A stretch of 13,672 nucleotides of DNA from Rhodobacterales bacterium (GCA_013298485.1 JAAFHS010000019.1:1-13672); one strand, 5' to 3'. Counted from the stretch's first letter, positions 1 through 7,410 are shown. The notes: generated by a model from the sequence alone, not told the origin. A program made the numbers and translations.

Positions 1-442
1 GGGCCGGGGCGTGAAGATCGGCCTCGCTGATCCCGAAGGCGCGGCACTGCATTCGTTCTATACGACGGGCAAGCTGGAAAGTCCCGGATCGTCGATCACC
101 GAAGGCATCGGGCAGGGGCGCATCACGGCAAACCTTGAAGGCCTGACCCCGGATTTCAGCTATCGCATCCCGGATGCCGAGGCGCTGCCCATCGTGTTCG
201 ATCTGCTGGCGGATGAGGGCATCTGCATGGGGGGCTCAACCGGGATCAACATCGCCGGTGCGATGCGGATGGCGCGGGATATGGGGCCGGGCAAGACCAT
301 CGTCACCATCCTGTGCGATTACGGCAGCCGGTATCAGTCGAAACTCTATAACCCGCAGTTCCTGAAGGAAAAGGGGCTGCCGGTGCCGGAATGGCTGGAC
401 CGCGCGCCGCGCGTGATCCCCACCGTGTTCGAAGACGCATGA
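1..442 (+). CDS. cysK: Cysteine synthase (O-acetylserine sulfhydrylase), C-terminal part
   Basis: This PLP enzyme family makes L-cysteine from O-acetylserine and sulfide in the cytoplasm. The gene enters from the left edge; the reading frame is open from base 2, so the first in-frame GTG at 11 is internal and not a start. About 146 residues remain, under half of a typical 320-345 residue enzyme. Visible family marks are the TEGIGQGRIT segment, the GGSTGIN glycine-rich loop that is followed by an alanine-rich helix, and the closing TILCDYGSRY strand, which resembles the TILCDSGxRY end of CysK proteins. The PLP lysine lies upstream of the window. The stop overlaps the ATG of the MscS-type gene (ATGA), which suggests translational coupling. 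Cysteine synthase is clear; a cystathionine beta-synthase-like paralogue is less likely because no extra C-terminal domain follows. Confidence 0.88.
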   Translation, partial: GRGVKIGLADPEGAALHSFYTTGKLESPGSSITEGIGQGRITANLEGLTPDFSYRIPDAEALPIVFDLLADEGICMGGSTGINIAGAMRMARDMGPGKTIVTILCDYGSRYQSKLYNPQFLKEKGLPVPEWLDRAPRVIPTVFEDA

Positions 443-2958
443 CAGGGTTCTGGCGCAGCCTGATCCTGATCTGCGGCATGGCCTTTGCCGGTGCGGCCAT
501 GGCGCAGACGGCAGATGATGCGCCAGAAAAACCCCCCGAAACATCAACCGAGACGCCGCCCGCATCGCCCACTGATATCGGTGGCGCACCGAAAGGTGAT
601 CCGGGCCCCGCGGCGGATGGCACGACGCCCCCTCGGCGCACCATCACGATCATCCGCACCCCCGCGCTCGACTATGCCGCATGGAATGACGTGGCGATGC
701 GCGCCGAGGCGATGACAGGCGATGACGCATCGACACCTGAGGCATTGGATGCCATTCGGGCCGAAGTCGTCACCTGGCGCGAACGTCTGCTGGCCGCGCA
801 GAACACCAATGACCGGCGCATCGCAACGGTCCGCGATCAGTTGACGGCGCTTGGCCCGGCCCCCGCCGACGGTGCAACGGACCCCCCCGAAATTGCGGCC
901 CGGCGGGCGGAGTTGAATGATCAGCTGACACGCCTGCAAGCGCCCGGCATCACGGCACAAGAGGCTTACCGGCGGGCCGACGGCCTGGTCAACGAGATTG
1001 ACCGCGTGATGCGCGAACGCAAGGCGGATGAGCTGCTGAAGCTGTGGCCGATGCCCGTCAATCCGGCAAACTGGCCCGCCGCATTGGGCGCGCTGCGGGA
1101 TACGGCGGTAACGCTTTATGAGGAGACCCGCCGCGCCGTGCGCTGGCCATCGAACCGGGTGACGCTGGGCAACAACCTGCCGCTGATCCTGCTCTATCTG
1201 GCATTGGCGCTGGCCCTGCTGTGGCGCGGGCGCGACTGGATCGACCGGCTGGTGGCCCGGCTGCAGACATGGGGCGCGCGGCGCGCGCAGCGCCTGTGGG
1301 AGACGCTGGCATCGCTGGGCCAGATCGTGGTGCCGATCGTCGGGGTCGTCGCACTGGCCAAGGCGCTGCAGCTGTCGGGGATGATCGGCGTTCTGGGCCG
1401 TGACATCGTGGCGGCCTTGCCCGGCATGGGCACGGGGCTGTTTCTGGCGCTGTGGCTGGGCGGGCGGGTGTTTCCGCACGGCGACCGCAGCGATGCGGTG
1501 CTGACGCTGCCGCCTGAACGCCGGGCCGAAGGGCGCGTGCTGGCCGGGTCCTTCGGCATCCTGCTGGCGGTGGAGACGCTGCGCCGCACCGTGATGAACC
1601 GGCTTGGCAGTGACGAGGCCGCCGTGGCCGTGCTGTCCTTTCCCATTCTGGTCATTGCGGGGCTGCTGCTGATGCGGCTGGGGCGGCTGTTGCGCAGGCA
1701 TGCGGTGGTCAATCCCGCCGATCAGACGGCACCAACCTACCGCGCAAGGGTTCTGGGCATCCTGGGGCAGGGGGCCATCATCCTGGCCCTGCTGGCGATG
1801 GTCCTTGCGGCGGTCGGCTATGTCTCGGCGGCGGGTGCGCTGATTTTTCCTGCGATCCTGTCGCTGGCCTTGCTGGGCGGTCTGTTTCTGGTGCAGCAAC
1901 TGGTGGGCGATGTGTATGCGGCTGTGGCCGGTGATGATGAGGCAAGCCAGCAATCCCTGATCCCGGTGCTGGTCGGGTTTGCGCTGACCCTGGCCATTCT
2001 GCCGGTCCTCGCGCTGATCTGGGGCGCGCGGGTGTCCGATATCACCGAGTTGTGGACCAAATTCCGCGAAGGGTTCCAGCTGGGTGAAACTGTCATCTCG
2101 CCCACGGATTTTCTGGTTTTTGCCGTCGTCTTCGGCATCGGCTATGCGCTCACCCGGTTGTTTCAGGGTGGGCTGAAATCCACCATCCTGCCGAAAACGC
2201 GGCTGGACCGGGGCGGGCAGAACGCGATCTCCGTCGGCTTCGGCTATGTCGGTATCTTTCTGTCCGCGCTCATTGCCATCAACTCTGCCGGGCTTGATCT
2301 GTCGGGGCTTGCGATTGTGGCAGGGGCCCTGTCGGTCGGGATCGGGTTCGGTTTGCAGACCATCGTGTCGAACTTTGTCTCAGGCATCATCCTGCTGATC
2401 GAACGCCCGATCAGCGAGGGGGACTGGATCGAGGTCGGCACGGTCCAGGGCATCGTCAAGGGCATCTCGGTGCGGTCCACGCGCATCCAGACATTCGACC
2501 GCAATGACGTGATTGTGCCGAATTCGGACCTGATCACGGGCCGGGTCACGAACTGGACACGGTTCAACCTGACCGGGCGCCTGATCGTGCCCGTTACGGT
2601 GCGGATGATGACCGATACGCGGCGGGTGGAAAAGATCCTGCAGGAGATTGCCGAGGCGCAGCCCCTGGCCGTGCTGAACCCCGCCCCCGTGGTGGTGTTC
2701 ACGGGGTTTGGCGCGGATGTGATGAACTTTGAAATCCGCGTAGTGCTGCGGGATGTGAATTTCCTGGTGCCGGTGCGGTCCGAGATCAACCATGCGATTG
2801 CCGAACGGTTCGCTGCAGCGGGCATTACGTTTTCCATCGCGCATGACGACTTGCGCCGGAAGTTGGAAGAGCAGGAGGCGCTGCATTCCGCGGAAACCGC
2901 CGTGATCGTGAAGACCGCCGCCAAACCGCCGCGCGCGATGAAGGAAAACCCGACGTGA
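439..2958 (+). CDS. DUF3772 / MscS-family mechanosensitive ion channel, 839 aa
   Basis: Predicted inner-membrane channel that opens under membrane tension during osmotic downshock. The ATG at 439 is chosen because it overlaps the upstream stop (ATGA) and opens a clean signal peptide (residues 1-22, likely cut after AMA). An in-frame ATG at 391 would lie inside the cysteine synthase gene and spoil that signal. A proline/threonine-rich linker (about 23-70) leads into a periplasmic, partly coiled-coil DUF3772-like region (about 90-230, ending near LWPMPVNPANWPAAL). About ten hydrophobic segments follow from residue 245 on. The MscS core spans about 615-805: a Gly/Ala-rich pore helix (GALSVGIGFGLQTIVSNF), then the beta domain with RPISEGDWIEV and VPNSDL. 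The family and fold are clear; gating and conductance cannot be read from sequence. Confidence 0.9.
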   Translation: MTGFWRSLILICGMAFAGAAMAQTADDAPEKPPETSTETPPASPTDIGGAPKGDPGPAADGTTPPRRTITIIRTPALDYAAWNDVAMRAEAMTGDDASTPEALDAIRAEVVTWRERLLAAQNTNDRRIATVRDQLTALGPAPADGATDPPEIAARRAELNDQLTRLQAPGITAQEAYRRADGLVNEIDRVMRERKADELLKLWPMPVNPANWPAALGALRDTAVTLYEETRRAVRWPSNRVTLGNNLPLILLYLALALALLWRGRDWIDRLVARLQTWGARRAQRLWETLASLGQIVVPIVGVVALAKALQLSGMIGVLGRDIVAALPGMGTGLFLALWLGGRVFPHGDRSDAVLTLPPERRAEGRVLAGSFGILLAVETLRRTVMNRLGSDEAAVAVLSFPILVIAGLLLMRLGRLLRRHAVVNPADQTAPTYRARVLGILGQGAIILALLAMVLAAVGYVSAAGALIFPAILSLALLGGLFLVQQLVGDVYAAVAGDDEASQQSLIPVLVGFALTLAILPVLALIWGARVSDITELWTKFREGFQLGETVISPTDFLVFAVVFGIGYALTRLFQGGLKSTILPKTRLDRGGQNAISVGFGYVGIFLSALIAINSAGLDLSGLAIVAGALSVGIGFGLQTIVSNFVSGIILLIERPISEGDWIEVGTVQGIVKGISVRSTRIQTFDRNDVIVPNSDLITGRVTNWTRFNLTGRLIVPVTVRMMTDTRRVEKILQEIAEAQPLAVLNPAPVVVFTGFGADVMNFEIRVVLRDVNFLVPVRSEINHAIAERFAAAGITFSIAHDDLRRKLEEQEALHSAETAVIVKTAAKPPRAMKENPT

Positions 2959-3671
2959 CCGAGTTGTTGTATCTGAGTGATCCCTATCTTGCGGATGCCG
3001 AGGCGATGGTTCTTGGGCATTCTGCCGAAGGGGCGATCATCCTTGACCGGTCGATCTTTTATCCGACGGGCGGAGGCCAGCCGGGCGATTCCGGATGGTT
3101 GACCTGGCCCGGCGCGCGTCTCGCGATTGCCACGGCGGTGAAGGCCGAGGGCGGCCATGTGGGGTTGGTGGCCGCTGATCTGGCCGGCATGCCACCCGAG
3201 GGCACGGTGGTGCGCCAGCATCTGGATTGGGATCGCAGGCACCGGCACATGCGCGTGCATACCGCCTTGCACCTGTTATCCGTCGTGATCCCCTTGCCGG
3301 TGACAGGGGGCCAGATCGGGGCGGAGCGCGGGCGGCTGGACTTTGACATGCCCGATCCGCCCGCAGATCTGATGAAGATTGAGACGGCGCTGAACACCCT
3401 GATCGACCGCGATCTGCCTGTCACGGCCGACTGGATCACGGACGCCGAACTGGCCGCGAACCCGGGCCTGGTCAAGACCATGTCGGTGCGCCCGCCCGTC
3501 GGACAGGGCCGGGTCAGACTGATCCGGATCGGGACGGCGGGGGACCAGATCGACTTGCAGCCCTGCGGCGGCACCCATGTGGCACGCACTGCGGAAATCG
3601 GCCGGATCGAGATTGGAAAGATCGAAAAGAAAGGCCGCCAGAACCGCCGCGTCAGCATCACGCTTGCCTGA
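2955..3671 (+). CDS. Alanyl-tRNA editing protein (AlaX family), 238 aa
   Basis: Free-standing relative of the AlaRS editing domain. It hydrolyses Ser-tRNA(Ala) (or Gly-tRNA(Ala)) in the cytoplasm to prevent serine misincorporation at alanine codons. The four expected zinc ligands are all present: HxxxH at H102/H106 and CGGTH with C204 and H208. The N-terminal part has the family's PTGGGQPGDSG loop (residues 37-47). The start is a GTG at 2955 that overlaps the MscS stop (GTGA), so it is probably co-translated with that gene. The length fits the medium AlaX type with an N-terminal beta domain but no AlaRS C-terminal domain. Its position after a cysteine synthase and before a tRNA-Ser gene suggests a shared serine/cysteine theme, but that is inference. 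Serine as the edited amino acid is assumed from the family. Confidence 0.9.
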   Translation: MTELLYLSDPYLADAEAMVLGHSAEGAIILDRSIFYPTGGGQPGDSGWLTWPGARLAIATAVKAEGGHVGLVAADLAGMPPEGTVVRQHLDWDRRHRHMRVHTALHLLSVVIPLPVTGGQIGAERGRLDFDMPDPPADLMKIETALNTLIDRDLPVTADWITDAELAANPGLVKTMSVRPPVGQGRVRLIRIGTAGDQIDLQPCGGTHVARTAEIGRIEIGKIEKKGRQNRRVSITLA

Positions 3672-3683
3672 CGCGGTCTTCTC

Positions 3684-3712
3684 TTGCACGCCCCCCTGAC
3701 TTGGCGCTAGAA
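3684..3712 (+). promoter_or_regulatory. Promoter for tRNA-Ser
   Basis: A TTGCAC -35 element (3684-3689) and a CTAGAA -10 element (3707-3712) are separated by exactly 17 bases. They place the transcription start near 3719-3720, just before the first tRNA base at 3722. It lies in the short gap after the tRNA-editing gene. The elements fit a housekeeping sigma-70-type promoter of alphaproteobacterial stable-RNA genes; not experimentally supported here. Confidence 0.6.
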
Positions 3713-3721
3713 GCCCTGCAC

Positions 3722-3811
3722 GGACAGGTGGCCGAGTGGTCGAAGGCGCACGCCTGGAAAGTGTGTAGGCGGGGAACCGTCTCGAGGGTTCGAATCCCTC
3801 TCTGTCCGCCA
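3722..3811 (+). tRNA. tRNA-Ser (anticodon GGA)
   Basis: A 90-base class II tRNA. The acceptor stem GGACAGG pairs with TCTGTCC (3801-3807) with one G-U pair at the seventh position. The discriminator is G3808 and the CCA end (3809-3811) is encoded. The anticodon stem CACGC/GTGTG holds the loop CTGGAAA, giving anticodon GGA at 3756-3758, which reads UCC and UCU. A long variable arm typical of serine tRNAs follows, then the T arm GAGGG-TTCGAAT-CCCTC. No terminator-like hairpin is evident directly downstream. The 3' half is the kind of sequence integrases use as an attachment site, but no second copy of it was seen in this window. Confidence 0.96.
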
Positions 3812-3893
3812 CCCACAATCAGGCATTGAGGTAGCAGCGGTCTTTGCCGGAATGCTCACGTCTTTCTGGTGGCTTGGTGGCGGTGCCTGCCAA

Positions 3894-3945
3894 GAGAGAC
3901 GCGCTGATGACCGCAACAAATGGTGTTTCCCGCCCCGCGTCTCTC
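3894..3945. repeat. 10-bp perfect inverted repeat in a gene-free stretch
   Basis: GAGAGACGCG at 3894-3903 is matched by its exact reverse complement at 3936-3945, with a 32-base loop. It lies in the roughly 200 bases between the tRNA-Ser end (3812) and the recombinase remnant (from about 4010), where I see no convincing gene on either strand. Both strands stay open here, but the translations show no family motif. There is no T-run beside either arm, so a simple terminator is unlikely. It may be a leftover mobile-element end or recombination site, or chance. Confidence 0.5.
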
Positions 3946-4009
3946 GCGGCGAATTGGGTCGTGCGGTTTTGGCTTTTGCGCTCGTCGCGCCGGAATCCGA
4001 GACCGATGC

Positions 4010-4217
4010 GTCGCACTTGCTTGACCCGTTCAAAGGGCAGGCCTGCCCGCAGAATGCGGTCAGTCGTCCAATTGAGGGCCGATGGTGCCGTTGAGGATGG
4101 CGCGTTGAAACTGTGGGGCCAGGAAGGCACCGTCAGGCGGATGCGAATGTAGCTTTCGGCACGGCCTGCGCGGGTGGCAATACCTTTGAGCGCCTTGCCC
4201 GCCTTTTCATTCGCCAT
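4010..4217 (-). pseudogene. Remnant of a serine recombinase / DNA-invertase-type protein (C-terminal piece)
   Basis: Read leftward, the main frame gives IATRAGRAESYIRIRL. The text then continues one frame over as AFLAPQFQRAILNGTIGPQL, which would run into a stop, and returns to the first frame as TTDRILRAGLPFERVKQ. Joined, this matches the pattern of C-terminal regions of resolvase/invertase-family recombinases (a Y-(I/V)-x-R-x-L helix, then (A/F)LAP-(D/x)-(I/F)-x-x-AIL-(D/N)-G and LT-x-(D/E)-RL-x-R-x-(D/G)-LP). The shifts map near 4126-4133 (apparent 1-base loss) and 4068-4074 (apparent 1-base gain). No catalytic N-terminal resolvase domain is present; the LysR gene occupies that side and shares the last few bases. 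The piece is therefore a decayed scar, not a working gene. The match is by remembered motif, not by search. Confidence 0.62.
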
Positions 4218-5166
4218 AGCGTTTGCGGGCTGCACTCATGCGCATCAACCAGTCACGAATCTCGGTGCGTCCTGCAAAGGGCGGATGTCCTTGGCGCACC
4301 AGAAGGAAATAGCCAAAATCAGTCCGCACATGCGTGTCACCCAGCGGTCGTACCAGCCGGCCACTCTCGATCATCTGGTCGACAAGATGCCCCCAGCCCA
4401 GGGCCACGCCCATGCCATCCATCGCCGCATAAATCGACAGGGGGTACGAGTTGAACAGCAGCGGGCGTTCCAGCCTGCGCGGCTTTGCGCCAACCTTGTC
4501 AAGCCATGCGTGCCAGTTCATCCATTCGGTATGGGCGCTGGAGACCTCGATCAACGCGGTGGTGGCCAGGTTGCGGACGTCGGCAACTTCAGGATGCTGG
4601 GCCAAGAAGTCAGGCGAACAGACGGGAAAGATCGTTTCGCCAAACACAAGCTCGCTGTCGTGGCCTTTCCAGTTGCCATCCCCGCGCAGGATGGCCAGAT
4701 CGACGGTATCCGCCAGACATTCCGCGTCATTGTCCGATGCCATCAGCATGATGCTGAGGTGTCTATTGGCCTGGCGAAAGGCCTGAAGACGCGGGGTCAG
4801 CCAAAGAGAGGCCACGGAATTTGTTGCTGCAATGACGACCGGGCGTTTTTGCCCGGTTTTCAAGATATCATCTGCAGCGTCCCGCAGCATGTCGATGGCT
4901 GGCGCGATTCGTGCGAGGAACTCCCGTCCATAAGGGTTCAGGTCGATCGAGCGGTGGCCGCGCGCAAAGAATGATAGGCCAAAGTACTGCTCAAGCAGCC
5001 GAACTTTCCGGCTGATCGCCGTTTCGCTGACATTCATATGACGTGCCGCGGTCGCAAAACTGCCGTGCACTGCCGCCGCCTCGAACGCCAGAATATAATC
5101 CAACGGGGGCAAGGGCTTCCGTCTTTCAGAGGTGAGGCGTGGCGGCTTGGTCATATCACGGCTCAT
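4207..5166 (-). CDS. LysR-type transcriptional regulator (GcvA-like), 319 aa
   Basis: Cytoplasmic DNA-binding regulator. The N-terminal winged helix-turn-helix (about residues 22-83) is clear: DYILAFEAAAVHGSFATAAR, then MNVSETAISRKVRLLEQYFG and FFARGHRSIDLNPYG. The rest (about 105-310) is the two-lobed periplasmic-binding-protein-like effector domain. Starts at 5166 (MSRDM) or 5154 (MTKPP) are both possible; neither has a strong ribosome site, and the longer one is given. It is divergent from the binding-protein gene at 5371, the classic LysR arrangement, so it probably controls the transporter-demethylase operon and perhaps itself. The effector is unknown; trimethylamine N-oxide or a related methylamine is a reasonable guess from context only. 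Confidence 0.88.
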   Translation of the reverse strand: MSRDMTKPPRLTSERRKPLPPLDYILAFEAAAVHGSFATAARHMNVSETAISRKVRLLEQYFGLSFFARGHRSIDLNPYGREFLARIAPAIDMLRDAADDILKTGQKRPVVIAATNSVASLWLTPRLQAFRQANRHLSIMLMASDNDAECLADTVDLAILRGDGNWKGHDSELVFGETIFPVCSPDFLAQHPEVADVRNLATTALIEVSSAHTEWMNWHAWLDKVGAKPRRLERPLLFNSYPLSIYAAMDGMGVALGWGHLVDQMIESGRLVRPLGDTHVRTDFGYFLLVRQGHPPFAGRTEIRDWLMRMSAARKRYGE

Positions 5167-5246
5167 TCGTTGACGATGCCAGTCTCGATGCAGAAAAGAA
5201 GGCGAGGCAGAGGATGCTGTCGCCAGTCCCTGTTTGTCCAGACCTC

Positions 5247-5275
5247 AATTATTAGAGGCAAAGCCCACAATAATT
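5247..5275. promoter_or_regulatory. Candidate LysR operator in the divergent gap
   Basis: AATTATT (5247-5253) and its exact reverse complement AATAATT (5269-5275) are separated by 15 bases. This is an AT-rich, dyad-symmetric site close to the T-N11-A layout bound by LysR proteins. It lies about 80 bases upstream of the LysR start and about 95 upstream of tmoX, in an otherwise GC-rich genome. A smaller overlapping pair, CCTC/GAGG (5243-5246 and 5255-5258), adds symmetry. I could not fix a convincing -35/-10 pair for either gene; the AT-rich stretch at 5285-5335 is the likely region for the tmoX promoter. Confidence 0.5.
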
Positions 5276-5359
5276 CTACGCAGAGTTTTTCAGAACCGTT
5301 GCCAAAGTATCTGGAGGATCAGGAGACAATAATCTTGAATCAGCCAAACATGTCACAGC

Positions 5360-5366
5360 GGGGGAA
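5360..5366 (+). promoter_or_regulatory. Ribosome binding site that fixes the tmoX start
   Basis: GGGGGAA lies four bases before the ATG at 5371. An in-frame ATG at 5350 has no comparable site and would add seven residues ahead of the signal peptide, so 5371 is preferred. Confidence 0.6.
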
Positions 5367-5370
5367 CGCA

Positions 5371-6312
5371 ATGACGACACTCAGAACCTTCACGGCGGCT
5401 GCACTGCTTGCCAGCAGCGCCACGTTTGCATTTGCCGAAGACAGCACCGACCCGATCACTATTCCGATTCACAACTGGTCAAGCCAGATAGTGATGAGCC
5501 ATGTCGTCGGCAAGATCCTGGAAGCACAGGGAAACTCAGTCGAATTTGTCACCACCGACAGCCAGGCCGTCTACGAATCTGTCCGCCTCGGCGACGTCAC
5601 AATGGAGCTTGAGGTCTGGGAAGGTGCGTTCGGCGCATCGTTCCGCGCTGCCATGGAGCAGGGCGGCATCGAGGATGTCGCAACGCATAATGCGGTCACC
5701 CGTGAAGACTGGTGGTATCCGATGTGGACCAAAGAGGCCTGCCCGGGCCTGCCCGATTGGAACGCGCTTAACGCGTGCGCTGCGCTGTTTGCGACGCCAG
5801 AAACCGGCACCAAGGGCCGCTTTCTGGGCGGTCCGGTCGACTGGCTCAAGCATGACGCCGAAAAGGTCGAGGCACTGGGTCTGAACTTTCAGGTCGTGAA
5901 CGCAGGCTCTGCCGCCGCGATCTGGGCAGAACTGGCTGCGGCCGAGAAGACCAAGACACCGATTGTCGTGTTCAACTGGACGCCCAATTTTGCCGAAGCC
6001 GTCTGGCCGGGTGAATTTGTGAACTTCCCCGAATGGGTAGAAGGCTGCGACACGGATCCGGCGGTTGGGCCGATCCCCGACAAGACTTATGATTGCGGCA
6101 ACCCGGCCAACGGTTATCTCAAAATCGCGGCATGGGACGGGATGAAAGACAAGTGGCCCGCAGCCTATGCGACCTTGCAACAGGTCAACTTCACCAACGC
6201 GCAGATCGCGGAAATGGCGAAATTCGTTGATATCGACGAAATGGAAGCCGAAGATGCGGCCCAGGCTTGGCTTGACGCGAATGAAGCCGTCTGGAAGCCT
6301 TGGATCGAATGA
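5371..6312 (+). CDS. tmoX: Periplasmic substrate-binding protein, OpuAC family, TmoX-like (TMAO), 313 aa
   Basis: Binds a quaternary-amine-type solute in the periplasm and delivers it to the TmoW/TmoV-like transporter. Residues 1-22 are a Sec signal peptide (MTTLRTFTAAALLASS, then TFAFA|ED). The mature part is one OpuAC domain, rich in tryptophan as expected for an aromatic cage around a methylated nitrogen: W36 in IHNWSSQ, VWEGAFG, DWWYPMW, FNWTPNF and VWPGEF. The sequence resembles marine roseobacter TmoX, and the gene order before a DUF1989-GcvT protein points to trimethylamine N-oxide rather than glycine betaine or choline. A glycine-betaine ProX-like role remains the alternative. It is the first gene of the operon and is followed by a strong hairpin, which could favour high expression relative to the membrane genes. 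Confidence 0.8.
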   Translation: MTTLRTFTAAALLASSATFAFAEDSTDPITIPIHNWSSQIVMSHVVGKILEAQGNSVEFVTTDSQAVYESVRLGDVTMELEVWEGAFGASFRAAMEQGGIEDVATHNAVTREDWWYPMWTKEACPGLPDWNALNACAALFATPETGTKGRFLGGPVDWLKHDAEKVEALGLNFQVVNAGSAAAIWAELAAAEKTKTPIVVFNWTPNFAEAVWPGEFVNFPEWVEGCDTDPAVGPIPDKTYDCGNPANGYLKIAAWDGMKDKWPAAYATLQQVNFTNAQIAEMAKFVDIDEMEAEDAAQAWLDANEAVWKPWIE

Positions 6313-6332
6313 TCCTCTCCTGACTCTGCCTG

Positions 6333-6360
6333 TTCGGGGGGCGCACCTGTGCCCCCCGAA
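6333..6360 (+). terminator. Stem-loop between binding-protein and ATPase genes (attenuator or mRNA-stabilising hairpin)
   Basis: TTCGGGGGGC (6333-6342) and GCCCCCCGAA (6351-6360) form a perfect 10-bp stem with an 8-base loop. Only a weak U-rich tail follows (AATCTGTTGT), so full termination is doubtful. Hairpins at this place in ABC operons commonly protect or partly terminate the message so that the binding protein is made in excess. That role is inferred here. Confidence 0.65.
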
Positions 6361-6384
6361 AATCTGTTGTGGAAAGCCCATCGC

Positions 6385-7410
6385 ATGAGCGCTGCCGAAC
6401 CGGTGATCACCTGCCGCAATGTCTGGAAACTGTTTGGCGCGGGAGCGGACCGCTATCTCGAGATGGCACGGGGCAAAAGTTTCGATCAGATCCGCGAGGA
6501 TGGCTATATCACCGCCGTGCGCGATGTGACGCTTGAAGTAAGACGCGGTGAGTTGCTGGTCATCATGGGGCTGTCGGGGTCAGGCAAATCGACGCTGGTG
6601 CGTTGCATGTCGCGCCTCAACGACATTACCGGCGGCGAGATCATTGTCGATGGCCAGAACATCATGACCCTGTCCGAGCGTGAGTTGATCGAGTTGCGTC
6701 GGCGCAAGATGGGCATGGTGTTTCAAAGCTTTGGCCTGCTGCCGCACCGCACCGTACTGGACAATGTAGCCTTCCCGCTGGAGATGCGTGGACAAAGCAG
6801 CCACGATCGCCGCGAACGTGCAATGGAGGTGATCAAGCTGGTGGGCCTGCAAGGGCGTGAGGATTACTTTCCGCGGGAACTGTCGGGCGGGCAGCAACAG
6901 CGGGTCGGCATTGCACGGTCCCTCGCGATCGAGCCTGACATCTGGTTTCTGGACGAGCCATTCTCGGCTCTTGACCCACTCATCCGACGCGAGATGCAGG
7001 ACGAGTTTTTGCGTCTGCGTGAAATGCTGGGCAAAACCATCGTGTTCATTACCCATGATTTCGACGAGGCGCTGCGACTGGCCGACCGGATCGCCATCAT
7101 GAAGGATGGTGCTGTCGAGCAATGCGACACGCCCGACAAGATCGTGCTGAACCCGGCGACAGACTATGTGGCCAAGTTCACCGAAAAGGTCGAAAAGTCG
7201 CGCGTTGTACATGCGCGCGGGCTGTGTCGCCCGCTGAACGGGCACGCCGTCGAAGGGCCGTCGGTATCGGGCGATTTGACGGTTTTGCAACTTGCGCGGC
7301 AACTGGTGAATGAACCGCGCGAATTCCTGCCCGTTGCTGACACTCAAGGCCAGATTATCGGCGTGATGCGCAGGCAAGATGCGCTTGATATCTTGCTGGG
7401 ACCCGCGTGA
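6385..7410 (+). CDS. tmoW: ABC transporter ATP-binding protein, ProV/OpuAA-type, TmoW-like, 341 aa
   Basis: Cytoplasmic ATPase that powers uptake through the TmoV-like permease. Motifs in order: Walker A GLSGSGKST (62-70), Q-loop Q114 in VFQSFGLLPH, signature LSGGQQQRVGIARS (from 166), Walker B FLDEP with D190/E191, and switch H224 in FITHDFDEA. The N-terminal 50 residues (WKLFGAG...RYLEMARGK) are the extension typical of ProV-type ATPases. After about residue 270 only one CBS-like segment remains, ending IIGVMRRQDALDILLG, where ProV proteins usually carry a tandem pair. ATG 6385 is chosen over the in-frame ATG at 6349, which falls in the hairpin; GGAAAG lies upstream of 6385. The stop overlaps the next start by one base (TGATG). 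Confidence 0.86.
   Translation: MSAAEPVITCRNVWKLFGAGADRYLEMARGKSFDQIREDGYITAVRDVTLEVRRGELLVIMGLSGSGKSTLVRCMSRLNDITGGEIIVDGQNIMTLSERELIELRRRKMGMVFQSFGLLPHRTVLDNVAFPLEMRGQSSHDRRERAMEVIKLVGLQGREDYFPRELSGGQQQRVGIARSLAIEPDIWFLDEPFSALDPLIRREMQDEFLRLREMLGKTIVFITHDFDEALRLADRIAIMKDGAVEQCDTPDKIVLNPATDYVAKFTEKVEKSRVVHARGLCRPLNGHAVEGPSVSGDLTVLQLARQLVNEPREFLPVADTQGQIIGVMRRQDALDILLGPA

Noticed and set aside
391..438. Earlier in-frame start for the MscS-type protein
   Set aside because: It would overlap the cysteine synthase by 52 bases and put a charged Arg-rich segment before the signal peptide; the overlapping ATGA start at 439 is better.
544..1953. Long minus-strand open frame opposite the MscS gene
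   Set aside because: Gln/His/Arg-rich translation without domains, antisense to a clear MscS protein; an artefact of GC-rich codon use.
3844..4152. Plus-strand open frame of 102 aa after tRNA-Ser
   Set aside because: Arg-rich with no motif or ribosome site, and it lies opposite the recombinase remnant, which explains part of the open reading.
5038..5370. Upstream extension of the binding-protein reading frame
   Set aside because: It overlaps the LysR gene on the other strand and hides the signal peptide; the ATG at 5371 has a strong ribosome site and begins a normal Sec signal.
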